This document shows, one piece after another, positions 11,860 through 24,220 of a DNA stretch of 64,000 bases. The stretch lies in contig CM049306.1 in assembly GCA_026874595.1 (NCBI GenBank), positions 99,317,642-99,381,641 on the forward strand. The letters are read 5' to 3'. Source of the DNA: Sipunculus nudus. Its lineage: Eukaryota > Annelida > Sipuncula > Golfingiida > Sipunculidae. The translations under genes and the position numbers were made by a program. Each line of letters starts with the position of its first letter. Within the stretch, counting starts at the first letter, position 1. The notes beneath the pieces are model-generated. The model searched no databases. It saw nothing but the letters and a program-made list of their open reading frames with translations, and was not told the origin of the DNA.

Positions 11860-13739
11860 CCATTTTCAACATTAACTATCTCCAGGTGCGCGTGCCTGTA
11901 ACCCCCAAGGTCCTCCGGTAAGTTTGCGGGATGCTCTGCATAATGTTACAGTACATTTTTGTACGTGTTAATATGCAATAAAATGTTGCGTAAAATAACA
12001 AGAGTGTAGCGCGATGCCATATTGTGTTTTGACAAGAGTGGTCTTTTTGTTTGAGATTATAAAACTGAATAATAATCTTAACGAAAGTCTCATTCCATGG
12101 AGAACAATGTTCTCAACTAAATAAAATACGATACTAAAAAAGTGAATATTTAAAATTTATCTAATCCTTTGCCGATCCGGCAGATCGTCCTGGCTGACAT
12201 TTACAGCATGGCTGTCCGATATGAGGTCAAGAACCATCATCAGCGCTTTAGAGGCGTGCTTTCCAAATTTTTACAGTGGTTTAGACTCGTATTGTCTTCA
12301 TTAGAGATGTTGTCTGCACTTTCCATGATGTCTTGGTGTTTGTATAGCCATTTTGTGGTTCTAAGGAACTGTTGCCGCCGTGTCAAGCATTTAAGATTTC
12401 TACAAAGTTTGGATGACGCGATCATATTCGTCCTCTATAGGGACACCCCCAGGTTATCTATCCCCATACAGTGAGCGTCTGCGCCAGGAGGAGGCGTTGT
12501 TCATTGGGATGGGGGGGGGGGGAGCGATGGCAAAATGGTGCGGTGGGGGGGGGGGGGTTAACGGTGGGCTTTCGCATTGATAGGAAGGGATAGGTAGGAC
12601 AATGGTGGAGGGCGAAGGAGGGGTAAGCGGGGGTGCATATGGGTCGGAAAATTCTCTGTGGATAGAGGATGGGGTTATATCCTGCTCCTGATACTGGGGG
12701 ATGAAGGCTGTCCAAAAAACGCTCCTCCGCTATGGTCAAATGCTGTGATTGTTGGTGGAAGGGCAACGGTGGGGCCACAGAATGGGGAGTACAGGCTAAA
12801 ATATTTACATGCAGACGATGGCTGTATCGCTTGGCTCTTTTGTATACGGTATTGTTCCCGCAGTCGTCATTTTTCTGATTACGCATGTACATTCCTGCCC
12901 CTTTGAGACTGGAAAAGTTATTTCAGTGCTGTTAAATGTAGCAATATGTCTGTTGAATGTATCCGTGTACAACTGGCGTATTGTTTTAATATTGAGGATT
13001 CAAAGATTTTACATTTTCATACATATTTTATTTATATTTTGGCAGTTATCTGATTTATATTTTGTAAGTTTTATTTTCAAAGAAAATGTTTATACAAAAG
13101 CAGTTGTAATATTCCATTTTTTACATCTAATTTATAGCTCAAATAACCATTACATGAATATCCAGACGTGGATTTGCATCAACATTTTCAATAAATGATA
13201 ACCAGCACATGTCGACTCCTCAAAATCGTATATGATCAAGCATTAATACATCGAAGTCTACACATGTATATAGTAATACTGGCGTAAGTGCGTTTTTTTG
13301 TAAAAGAAATTCTGGATTTTTATTCATTTATTAAGTAAACAATATTATCTGTAAAGAAGTTGGCTCATGCATTTATTGTTCTAGAATATTCATGAAAAGC
13401 TTAGGTTTCATAACAGGTCACTAATCCCACTTACAAATACCATAAAAGTGCAGATCTTGACTTGCACACCTGTGTTCACGATGAAATTGTTTACATCAGC
13501 AACCACTTTTCTTACCAGGAAACTGTCCTTTGCATTTACATTTCAGTGAAAAAGCTAGGACAAAATACATATCCCAAACAGCTTTCTCTATTTTTTTTAA
13601 ACTGAGTCTCAGTTGATTTCATAATCAACATAACAATATTTCTCACAAACGTTCAGGAATGACGATATCCGATTTTACACATTTGTTCACATTTGACTGA
13701 ATACATATTATTTGACATACGTTTTGTATCAAATTGTTT
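11860..13739. other. Stretch between the duplicated blocks
   Basis: Contains G-rich runs near 12510-12560. The frame at 12169-12474 and the antisense frame at 12240-12425 are open but match no family I know. The long minus frame at 12458-12892 is a Pro-rich product of the G runs. I see no supported gene. Confidence 0.5.
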
Positions 13740-14171
13740 TAATTAGATGTATTTTTGGTTTATAAAGCAGTTACAGGTCATTTTAATTGAGAATTATTTG
13801 TTAATTTGTCAGAAATTAATTATGATTTAATTTTAAGAAGTAAAGATGATAAGCATACTATAAAAATCATCTTGAGATATTTGTGTTTTTTTAAGATAAT
13901 GTTAATTAGACAATTGTTAATTGGGTAAAAGAGCAATAAACCAGAGTCACATTTCAATCGTTCACAACCACATTTTAATGAAATTGCTTTTGCATGTTCG
14001 AATCGATGTTCTTGTGCATGAACGGCTATATTTGTATGTTAAATCAGAAATTATTTTTATGTGAAATGTTAAAAAAAGGTACATTGCTGAAAATGCGGAT
14101 ATTGACACCTGTCAATACCCCTGTACTGCATATTAATCAGGAATATTCAGGAATATAAAAAGGTGGATATA

Positions 14172-15255
14172 CAGTAGAACGCCTGCTAACGGCCACGCCT
14201 CAATAACGGTCAACACGTCTATAACGGTCAGATATTCCGGTCCCGAAATTTCGATCGTTATATTTCATTATCATTTTGTTGTCAATTACGGTCACTCCTC
14301 TATTCCGTATTACGGCCAGGTCTCTCGGTCCCGCAGGCCGGGAAACGCCTCAATTACGGCCAGGGACAGGTAACCACTCGACTGTGACTGAGTTGTTTGA
14401 CACGTAGCCAGCGTCCTACGTACTACCCCACTCAGCCTCATTAGTATGCACAATAGTAGGGCATGTGTTCCCAACCTGCGTGTATGTTTGAGAATCAAGC
14501 CGGATCTTAATCAGGGTGTTTTTCATTAATTAACGAATGACAACCAGCGGGTCCCGATGATTATGTCATCAGAAAAATTTTAGGCAAACTGTTGTTCTTT
14601 TAAACTTTCTTTAATGTCCTTGTGAACACGTACATCAAACGAAAACAGAGCGGCAAACATCCCAGAGTTTAATCATATATGAATTGTTATGAATGCAAAA
14701 TAAACAATGTTGCATGTATAAAAATGTTACGCATAGTCTGTCCCCATCACATTGACCATTATGGCTACCAAATAATTGGACTTTGCCTATCAAGATGAAA
14801 TAGTGGACTCGAAAGTGTGTAACAAACTGTCTTCCATAACTGCTTTCTTTAACCAGATGTAAAGAGTGTATTCTGTGAATGTTCACATATTTTTGCTGAT
14901 ACTTCCGTGCTATTAATATGGTTTATCGATACAAAGAGCTAAACATTTGTACAAATATTATTGATATACAATATGTTTTTAATTTAATAACAAACACTTC
15001 ATTTATATATATTGTTGGTAATTGTTATAAAATGGGTTGACGTGATTGTAAATATTTTATTTTTTTATTGATAACAGTAATTATACTAAAACCCTGTATA
15101 AACGTTTATTTTGTTGATTGTAATGAAGATTTGAACTTGGTTTCGTGTTACATTTTAACCCCCCTATCCTGGTAAAGTCCTGTATTACGGCCACTCCTGT
15201 ATTAAGGCCACTTTCATCCAGTCCCGATGGTGACCGTAATACAGGCGTTCTACTG
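14172..15255. mobile_element. Tigger/pogo-like MITE, 1,084 bp
   Basis: Begins CAGTAGAACGCCTG and ends with its exact reverse complement; imperfect pairing continues for about 10 bp more. It is flanked by TA on both sides (14170-14171 and 15256-15257). Comparison with copy A, which runs uninterrupted across the site, proves an insertion. TA duplication and CAGT-starting TIRs fit the pogo/Tigger branch of Tc1/mariner. There is no transposase frame. Many ACGGCCA/ACGGTCA motifs crowd both ends (about 14187-14370 and 15185-15240), as expected of transposase-binding sites. Confidence 0.85.
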
Positions 15256-15520
15256 TATAATATATATGGACAACTGATTTGCATCAAACTATACCTCATG
15301 TTAAAGGAACCTAATCAGGTACAAACACAAGGCAAAGCATTTTGAATTTAAACGTTAAAAAGCGGCTTCTCGTGGAAATGAAATGGTACCTACCAAAATA
15401 TTGCACTGAAACCGTTGGCTTACTCCGGTATACGAGTGTTAAAACGGGAACCGGGCGCGATCACTGGAGCCAACATAAACATAGCCCGAAGGCCAAATAC
15501 GCTTTCTGTTTTCTTTTCAG

Positions 15521-16292
15521 GCTTACGACCCGTATTTCACAGTCTCATTGCTATTGCCAGAATAATTTCTCTCTGATTAAAACTTTTAATCATTCAACAA
15601 TTGGAAACAATCAAATATGTATTTGACAGTTAATCCTCCACAACACCACATGTAAAGGACGGTACGTATTTATGTTTAATTAAATATTTTGAATTTTATT
15701 TTCATAATGTAATGTCAGGAGAACAGTGCAATGTGCACAGAAAAGCAGTAGTAAGCATTGAGTATAATTGGTTATTATAAGGTATGGCACACTTAAGTAT
15801 TGTATACTTGAATTTTAAAGTGATTTATATAATTCTTGCAACACAGTTTGACTACTGTTATCAATCAAGTGATTTTATCTATGATTTAAAACTTTTTATC
15901 CTTCTATTTATATCTTTCAGACAAGAATACTCGATCTACTGCATATGGGAAAAATGATTGTCTGCGATGGAAAAAAGATTTACATGAAGTCTTATTGCAG
16001 TGGCATTTATTCAGTATATCTAAACGTACACCTTTCATCAAGACTTATCAAAGCTTCAGTTATTTAAGTAAGTACAATCTTTATTATCATTCTTTAAAAA
16101 AATAAAACTTGAACCCGTCTGTTAATTATACTGCTCTGATTTCTTCTAGTGCACAGTAGCGTGGTATCATATTACAAGTGTGCTGGGGTTAAACTACAAT
16201 CAAAAGGAGTGGTTGTTTTGCAACATGAAAAGAATAATGTTTCACCCTCGTGTGATTTTGATCAATGGCCGTCTTTAGATTGGATGGTCTGA
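15521..16292 (+). pseudogene. Three-exon gene fragment in block B, unknown protein
   Basis: Three exon-like segments with matching splice phases: 15521-15661 (acceptor TTTTCAG, donor GTACGT), 15921-16067 (acceptor CTTTCAG, donor GTAAGT) and 16150-16292 (acceptor TTCTTCTAG, ending in TGA at 16290-16292). Exon 2 reads KNTRSTAYGKNDCLRWKKDL and onward, and joins exon 3 through a split ATG codon to give HSSVVSYYKCAGVKLQSKGV and onward to the stop at W-M-V. Exon 1 has an in-frame TAA near its end, where block A has CAA. I recognise no domain. It could be the 3' end of a decayed gene or an exonised repeat; exons 2-3 are absent from block A. Confidence 0.35.
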
Positions 16293-16659
16293 TCAGAACA
16301 GATTATTCAATATAAAGATATATGAGACACCTCAAAGATTCTATCCGTATGAGAGAGTTCTGTAATGCTTTTTAGTAAGCCTTTTCATTAATGTGATTAG
16401 TCTGGAACCAAAATGCTTGGCTGAATATTTGTTGGCATATCTCTATTATTATTAAAATAACATCCAACTTTATATATTTTTTTTGTCTTCACTATACTTT
16501 TGTGTGTTATAGTCAGAAATGTAAGTATTTAAATAATTTTAAAATATTAAATTACTAAAAACTAAAAGGTTTATGTCTGTAGAACGGGGCTATATTTTAT
16601 TCCATTTAATAACTACTTAGAATGAAATGTACCAGAAATGCGCCATGTTTGTATCAACT

Positions 16660-16868
16660 CCAAGGACTTAAGGGTCAAACAGGGAGATCTAACAATTTTT
16701 TGACGTTTACCATCCATTTGTGATGGCTTCTCAGAACAGAGAGGTCAGACAGGGGTCCTGACTTGTTTGTGATGTTTACACACATCCTGGCATCTCAGGA
16801 CAAAAGGGTCGGGTCAGACAGAGGGACCTGACAAGTTTGAGATATTTACATACATTTGTGATGGGACA
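16660..16868. repeat. Three diverged ~70-bp tandem units
   Basis: Each unit carries GGTCA(A/G)ACAGGG, then CTAAC/CTGAC, then TTTAC-CATCC-like sequence. Copies start near 16660, 16732 and 16796. Confidence 0.65.
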
Positions 16869-17715
16869 ACGGAATAGCCTATTATTTGGAACAAAAAAGT
16901 TGTTTTTTACCTTAATTCCTGCCAGTTTTGTAAAGTTACCGTGCAGCGACATGTCCTCCTGCAGCCACATTAGTATATCTGGACTTTTCCTGAAAATACG
17001 TAATTTATTTTATGAAAACTCTGAAGCGAATTGCTCAGCAGTATCGGCCTGGAACTTTGTAAATGGCCATTCATGTAAATATATCACTTTGTAAAAACTG
17101 ATGACGACGCATACTTTTAAATATTTGCAGACCGTTAGTTTTTTTACCAGGATTAATTTTCGTGTGCATGCATATTTCCACATATGAGTTTGAAGATGAT
17201 TGTGCGAAAATTTGTGTTAATGAAAGAAAGACTGTGACATAATGCAAGAATGGGAAGAGACCAAACATTTGGGGGAATCAAACTCTGGGCCAGGGATCAA
17301 CCGGGAAAAAAAATCTAATTATAAAGATCGCCCTCTATCGCTCGTAAGATACCATGACAAACATGGTCGAAGCCTTGCGAATATTAACTAATATAACTAA
17401 AGCCAAATTGGTGTCATGGTTCTCCTATAAGCCAAATTGCAATCGCATAGTATTTTGTGTGCATGTCTGTCTGTTCGCAGCAGCCAAGTCTTCCAGATTC
17501 AATCGGCAGATTGTATTTCAAAGAATATTATTTCGATGAGATACGTTAATTTAGGCAACAATATGTAAAAAATGTATTTTTTTCTTGGTTTTAGGTGCTT
17601 TTCGATTTTGCAACATATTTGGGATAATAATTATACAAACAAACACAAACTGTCATTTTTTTAATCACTGAACAAATTGAGTAACTGTATAATATTTAAG
17701 ATGTACTAAATGTAC
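16869..17715. other. Stretch without a recognisable gene
   Basis: Short opposing frames at 16776-17094, 17071-17268 and 17354-17539 lack motifs. Nothing supported. Confidence 0.55.
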
Positions 17716-17815
17716 TATAAGTATTAGTTAAGTGGCCAAGGTTGTTAAATCAATATAAGTATTAGTAAAGTGGCCGAGGTTGTTAATTTAATATAAATGA
17801 TAGTTAAGTGGCAAG
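17716..17815. repeat. 38-bp tandem repeat, 2.6 copies
   Basis: Units start at 17716, 17754 and 17792, each with TATAA-TATTAGT and AAGTGGCC-AGGTTGTTAA. The third is truncated. Confidence 0.85.
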
Positions 17816-19748
17816 TTTTTTTTTATCATGAAAATGTGAAAAGTACATTTTTAAAATTATGTACTTTTTTGTGTTACAAAAATGTTCACACTGTTGTAAA
17901 TATTGGCATACATGTTTTATTTGGTTTCCGTCCTTATGAAGAAGTTAATTATATAAGTGTTTAAACATTTGGCATTCTATACACATTCCTTTAAGAAAAT
18001 TTGCTTTTATTTGTGAGCAAAGACATCCCACTGTGCATAATAAATGTAATAAGAGGGGGGGAAACATGTTTGTGCCACAGCAGTTGCTATGATCAAAGCC
18101 AGTATTGAAGTCTTTGAAATAGAAAATAATACTTGTCGACATGTTGTTGCTGTCAAAACAAATGGTTACGGTTATTCACCGACCATTATAATATTCCAGT
18201 TGTAGACGTTTGCAAAAATATTTACATTTCCATGACAATAATACAAATTAATAGATCATTAAAAGATCCCAGGGAGGACACGCATGCATTAAGAAAAATC
18301 TGAAAACCTCGGGGTCTTGAACGATGAATAAACAGGTGTTGTATGTCACTTCTGGCTCTGGTAACCATCGCCTTTTATAGTACAGCAACACTTTTCAGTC
18401 AGGGCATTAAAATAAACATCGATTTCAGGACCCAGCTTGTTAATTTCAGTGTCACAGTTGGTCTTTATACGTGCATTTCAGTATAATGCACTGAGCTTCC
18501 CATTTCATATCGTGTTAGAGTTTTTTGTTATTCTGGTGGACATATCAGTGCCTTCGTCTGAGATACCCTTACATTAGACAGATATATGTTTCATTATTAA
18601 ATGTTTACTAACCATCTTTCAATAACTTGTTTAGATACACTAACTCACAACTATTCCTACCTATAACGTTAAGGTTAATTTTATCTTTACACACATATTT
18701 TTTCTGGGATTTGTGTTTCTTTGCATCTCGGGGTTTTGTTTATCATAACACATGTCCTTGTTATTAAAAGCAACGGTCCGTCTTGACTGTTTGATTACGG
18801 CATTAGGCAAGATATTTGGAGAGAACATTGAAGTTAAACGTTCGGTGATAACACACACACAGGGATAGCATCTTTATTATTCAAAATGTTCTATGGCTAA
18901 AAGCTGCACAACCGCTTCTGTCGTTTGGTACTGATGCATCTGTGACCTTGTATCTGTCATTTCCTGTAAAAAGCTGAGCTTCAATAAGTATATATACGCT
19001 TGCTGGATGCTTATTGATCTTTCTGACTAGCGTATCACCTGTCCTAGTGTAGTTCATGTAGTTTCTGATAGATGGCGCTGCGAAAAGCTCTCGGCGATCA
19101 TATTTCTTAGGATTCTAGTTAACATAAAAGTTGTAATTCCTACTCATTAAGGACACAGTCGGCTTAATTTCGGAGTTTCATGACAAAGGTTGAGTGGCAT
19201 CACCTTCAGTTATAATATAGATTCTGCGAACCATGCCGAGCCGGGAGGAGAATATGCAATTTTCCAATTTTCGGTGTTATGCAGTTCAAAGTAGGATGGC
19301 AGCACATTATTATTGACGTGGAGGCCCCGTCGTTCCTCATGAATGTCAAGCCTACCTTCTTTAAAGTGATTTTTCAAAAGTTGAATGGGAAATGTCCCAC
19401 CGTCGTTGTTCCTACCACAAGACCCAACATCAGTTTTGTTGAAGAGATGCATTCACAAGTGCTAGTAGAACGGTATCTAAAGATCCCTTTCTAATCAAAA
19501 TATCGAGAGCCAGGAGGGGGTGGATCGCAAAGTGTTTGCTATGAATTGCATAAATACAGTTGCGGAAATTTCTGGCATCTTGGAATCGACATGTACGTTT
19601 GGACAAGACTTTGAAGCTGGAAGTGTTGGGTTTAAAATATGGCAAGGTATCACCTCTGCACATATTACCTATTCATGCAATATATGGTAGCGTTTTGCGA
19701 TATGTGAACATTTCAGGCATAAATTTTGCATTATGGCAATATTACTGA
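17816..19748. other. Stretch without a recognisable gene
   Basis: No frame with a family motif. Overlapping frames on both strands at 19210-19663 are short and mutually exclusive. Nothing supported. Confidence 0.55.
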
Positions 19749-20531
19749 ATACTGTACTTAAGGAAAGTACTTATTTATTGTAGAGAGTACTCAAAGAAAC
19801 CTTTTTGATCTCACTTTTTCTTTAGGCCTTAAATATGCAAAAAAAATTGGCAATTAGAGAATTGTGGACTGTGATTTAGCACAGAGTGGTATTTGTGGTG
19901 TGTTCAGTCACAGCCGTGTACCACATCCCAAGGCTGCTGTTATTAAACAATAGCACTGATTTGACACTTGGTCTTAATGCAGTTATAATAAGATGTCAGG
20001 AGAAAACATTAATGAATGATTAATTATTATAACCGGGTTCAGCTCTTCTTTCTTTTTATTGTATTAAAATAATTCTCGTATATATACCGATAACTACGGA
20101 AGCGTACCTGGTAAAAGAAAAATAAAATATTTATCTTATACTGATACTGTACTTAAGGAAAGTACTTATTTATTGTAGAGAGTACTCAAAGAAACCCTTT
20201 TGATCTCACTTTTTCTTTAGGCCTTAAATATGCAAAAAAATTGGCAATTAGAGAATTGTGGACTGTGATTTAGCACAGAGTGGTATTTGTGGTGTGTACA
20301 GTCACAGCCGTGTACCACATCCCAAAGCTGCTGTTATTAAACAATAGCACTGATTTGACACTTTGTCTTAATGCAGTTATAATAAGATGTCAGGAGAAAA
20401 CATTAATGAATGATTAATTATTATAACCGGGTTCAGCTTTTCTTTCTTTTTATTGTATTAAAATAATTCTCGTATATATACCGATAACTACGGAAGCGTA
20501 CCTGGTAAAAGAAAAATAAAATATTTATCTT
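19749..20531. repeat. 395-bp tandem duplication
   Basis: Copy 1 (19749-20143) and copy 2 (20144-20531) are nearly identical, starting ATACTGTACTTAAGGAAAGT and ending AAATATTTATCTT. Only a handful of substitutions and one A-run length change separate them, so the event is recent. Each copy ends inside the left terminus of the TIR element at 20488-21778, so that terminus is present twice (20094-20143 and 20488-20531). Confidence 0.9.
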
Positions 20532-21778
20532 GAACGTACGACATACTATCCCAACCGTATGACATACTATCTCGTACGTGCGACGTATCTCGTACATTCG
20601 ACATATTATCTCCGGTGAACAGGAGATATTAAGCCGTGTGTCTGCATGGAATTGCTGGACAAATTTTGCAAAACTTCAGTCAAAATGAGTATTGCAATTT
20701 AAAATGAACCGTAAGTTTAGAGGGGTCTGTAATATAAGACTGCCCATAAGGAGAAGTTCATGATTCCTATATTAATTATGAAACGAATTGCTTGGTCCAT
20801 AAGTTGAACTTCATGCCGTTAAAGTAGGGCGAGTTACACGTACATGTACCACATTTAAGATCTTATACTTATCAGCAAACCAAACCGATCTGAGGTGTAA
20901 GTGTTACCACCACTGACATATGAATAAAAGACTTGTATTAAAATGTTGTATTCTTCTGTCATAAATAACTCGCACACCATGAGTTATAGTCTTTAATATT
21001 CTTTTTATTATTATTCAGTTCAAAATAAAAATTATTTGTACCACAATAAATGGGTTGTTGACTGTTCCGCTACCCACTAATTATATCAATGGCTGTAAAT
21101 GCATTAAGTATTTTAAACGATCCACTACACAGTGCGTTATATCAGAAATCTAATTCTTATAGACAGGTCAATTATGAATAAAGAAACCTGCTCAATTTTC
21201 AAACACTTAAAATTAGGCTATATTTGGTAGCTGTACCTCTTGTCCGGACCTTTTTTCTTCGAAAAGAAGTTCCAATTTGGCAAAGGCAATATTTTTTTTT
21301 TCTTTTCATCATTATGACAGGGTCACTATTATAACATCATACGCTGCAAAAAGCATTAAATCACCCATCTAAAAATGAAGGTTCTGTATATGACTGGCAG
21401 ACAACGATTTGATATATTTCGCCCACTTGTAATATTTCAGAAACCTAGACACAAATAAATGATATAATCGAATAGCATTTAAATATATACTTAATAAATA
21501 ATAAATAAATAAATGAATAATCAATTAATAAATATATATGTTTATTTCACCGGTGTTTTATCTGTTTGCAGGGATGTGGAGAACATACATTATATAACAT
21601 ATATATATTGCTTATACATATATCAGTTGGACTGTTGTGTTGTCTGTTATTCAGATCCGTAAGATTTATTATGTCGTACGTACGAGATAGTATGTCGTAC
21701 GTACAAGTTAGTGTGTCAAACGTACGAGATAAATAATTTATTTTTCCTTTACCAGGTGGCAGCAATACGCCTCCGTAG
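20488..21778. mobile_element. 1.29-kb MITE with repeat-array termini
   Basis: Left end CTACGGAAGCGTA..CCTGGTAAAAG, right end (reverse complement) CTACGGAGGCGTATTGCTGC followed by CACCTGGTAAAGG. Inside each end follows ATTTATCT and then an array of a ~20-bp unit, CGTACGACATACTATCT: four diverged units at 20532-20612 and three inverted at 21671-21730. The middle has no coding frame. Target duplication is unclear, partly because the left end has been duplicated. The superfamily is not assigned. Confidence 0.75.
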
Positions 21779-22186
21779 ATCTGTCATCGAGCTCACCTGC
21801 AAATTTCCTGGGACGGACCTTTGATCCATTTTATATCAAGCCTGCTTGTAAATAACCTAATAAAGGTTTTTAACCTTTGATCAATTCCATTCATTTAAAT
21901 GTGGAATTTGGAACAGTAACATTCTTTTTACTACAGAAAATTCAGATTTAGGCACGTTTAACAAAATGTCGACAAATATTTGAAAACTGTATCGCAATAC
22001 GCAATATCCGAATCACCAGATCACGACACACCGATAATATCGCCACTAGTTTAAAAGTTTCTCGCGTTGAAAGGTACCTGCTAACAGAACATTTGAAACA
22101 AATGAGTCTTGACCATCATACTGGGAAGTAGGTCTTATGCTCGTGGTAAGTCTTAGCGATCTTCTAAGAACCATACAAACTTCTAG
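21779..22186. other. Short gap without a recognisable gene
   Basis: AT-rich single-copy-looking sequence between two MITEs. Nothing supported. Confidence 0.5.
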
Positions 22187-22265
22187 CAGGGGCGTAGCCA
22201 AGGGGGGGGGGGGGGGCCGGAGGGGGCCATGCCCCCCCCCCCTTTCGGAATTTCACTTTATCTAA

Positions 22266-22266
<1 letters not shown>

Positions 22267-22322
<56 letters not shown>
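22267..22322. repeat. (TA)n microsatellite
   Basis: Pure TA run of about 56 bp within the outer hAT-like element. Confidence 0.95.
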
Positions 22323-22325
<3 letters not shown>

Positions 22326-22456
22326 GGTAGTGTTACCCTCCGATGTAAAGTGCTCTTTGGCCTACAGACCCCTCACATATTGGGAACCACATTCGCCTGA
22401 TGATCGGGTCGCATCCCGTGACTGTTGTGAATTAACAGTGTTGTTTTTCTTCAGAG

Positions 22457-22460
<4 letters not shown>

Positions 22461-22510
<50 letters not shown>
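22461..22510. repeat. (TA)n microsatellite
   Basis: Pure TA run of 50 bp just upstream of two CAGTGGCGGAT motifs (22515 and 22535). Confidence 0.95.
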
Positions 22511-22513
<3 letters not shown>

Positions 22514-22534
22514 TCAGTGGCGGATATATGCTAT

Positions 22535-23452
22535 CAGTGGCGGATCCAGAGGGGGCGCCTTCGGCGCGCGGCCCCCGTTGAGCTGCAAAATCTCTCATTT
22601 TATCAATTTCAGATTTTCGTGATTAATTATCTTTTTTCATAGTTCTTATTACTAATAAGCAATTAGACTCCATTTAGGTTATCTGCAGTTACTTTCAATT
22701 TTTTTAGTTGAGTATAAGGGTATTTATGAACAGCTGCAGAAAACTGCAGATCGATCGAGCACCGGGCCCTGGTTGGGGCCGACCGTGAAGAATATTACGG
22801 CTCCTCTGGTGATACCGGTACTCAAACTCGCGATCTGTGCTGAGCTCTTAGAAGTCCTATGTGCTGTCGAGACCACGGAACCAGGTAAAATGCAAAGTTT
22901 AACATAATTATTCAGCTTATCAGTTATTTCACCACAAGCATGACATTTAAAAAATAATATTTTCATAGTTACAAACGTGATTGCGCTTTTGCGCCATTGA
23001 CTCGTTTGAAAACGATGGAAATGTTATATCTTTTTTTGAAGAAATATAAATATTAAATATTGAACCTCTCTACAGTTTGACTACATTACGCAAAGACATA
23101 AGGGAACAGTTTTTCAAGAACGGGAAATCCTCAATTTTTTTGGTGAAAATTGCCTCAAAATGTCCTCTTTACATTGTATATTCAAAAATTTCCCAATATG
23201 TGAGAGGGGAACCCCCTCCCAACCCCTCCCCATGTACCTGTAACTAACCTTAGTTAAACCATGGTTCATAATTGAAAATAAAAAAAATATATATTTTCAT
23301 ACATTATAATAGGTAAAAAAATAATATCATTAATAATAATAATAATATACATATGTATATACTTGTATATATAACCGTTTTCATATTACCCATACATGCA
23401 TTTTAGCGCCCCTACATCCCCCCCCCCCCCCGTTTTCGAAGATCCGTCACTG
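22535..23452 (+). mobile_element. hAT-like non-autonomous element, uninterrupted copy
   Basis: Left end CAGTGGCGGATCCAGAGG; right end CGAAGATCCGTCACTG, its imperfect reverse complement. Length 918 bp, no gene. A second copy in reverse orientation spans 24221-36595 but is broken by two large insertions. Shared internal landmarks include CTCTCATTTTATC, ACGGCTCCTC, AATGTCCTCTTTACATTG (reverse at 30155-30175) and a GGAGGGGGTCTCCCC-like G/C block. Confidence 0.7.
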
Positions 23453-23495
23453 ATGATGGCCCCCTCCCCTCCCTCAATCCTGGCTACGCCCCCTG

Positions 23496-24220
23496 CTTCT
23501 TGTGCTTATAGATTGACAAATACTCATGCGACAATTGTTAATTCTTTGACCCGGTAATCTAGAATCCATATGCTGAAAAGTTGCAGATAAAACCATTGAA
23601 ATTATAAACTTACAAGTGACGGACGGTGGACATTTTGTAAGCATTTCCGGCCCTCCGGATTCCGCCCACATTTTGTCGAGTGGCACCCCGCTTAATTTTA
23701 TATTTACGTACATAGAAGACAAATCTGTTGGGATACGGTTTTCAACGGTCACAGAAGTGCTCCAAATGAACCAAGGCTGGTAGCTGTGCTGGTCAGGTTA
23801 TGCTTTCGTGGCTGTTTTTGTACTGCGCTTGATGTGACATCTACAGAATTATAGTTTCTTAGATGCGGATCACTATATCTTTTCAAATCTTTTCTTAAAT
23901 TTTCATAATAGTATTACTTCTCTCCTCATCAATTCACGGTGCAGAGAGGGCTAACCGATTCAACAGTGCTGCCCGGGTGCAGTCTATAACTCTTTAAGCT
24001 TTTCAAAAGTAAAGGGGACAGATGTATACAACAAGAGGCTAATGCAATTGACAAAGAAGAAAAGTGAATATTACATTTTTCATCACATTTCAACGTGTTT
24101 GGATTCCTGCTGGACCATATGTTTAAAGCAGGTTTTAGATGCCTTATTATGACTGTCTTAAGCTTATAACAGTACATGAGTGGCCATCTTGGATGCTACA
24201 TTTCGTATTTCTACACCCTT
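23496..24220. other. Stretch without a recognisable gene
   Basis: Frames at 23474-23752 and 23929-24177 (minus) carry no recognisable motif. Nothing supported. Confidence 0.5.

Larger units (their letters stand above)
13740..16590 (+). repeat. Duplicated block, copy B
   Basis: Second copy of the block at 10770-11850, same orientation, 3-4 kb downstream. It is interrupted at 14172-15255 by a MITE and keeps about 530 bp (15950-16485) absent from A. Homology ends near 16590 after a shared TAGTCAGAAATGTAAG and CTAAAAGGTTT stretch. B carries three exon-like segments, A only the first and a fragment of the second. Confidence 0.75.
22187..23495. mobile_element. hAT-like non-autonomous element (outer)
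   Basis: Starts CAGGGGCGTAGCCAAGG and ends CCTGGCTACGCCCCCTG, a TIR type I associate with non-autonomous hAT elements. Flanks CTTCTAG and CTTCTTG could be a decayed 8-bp duplication. G and C homopolymers lie just inside both ends. A second element (22535-23452) and two (TA)n tracts are nested in it. No transposase frame. Confidence 0.7.

Noticed and set aside
12458-12892. 144-residue proline-rich protein on the minus strand
   Set aside because: The frame is driven by G homopolymers and lacks any motif or splice support.
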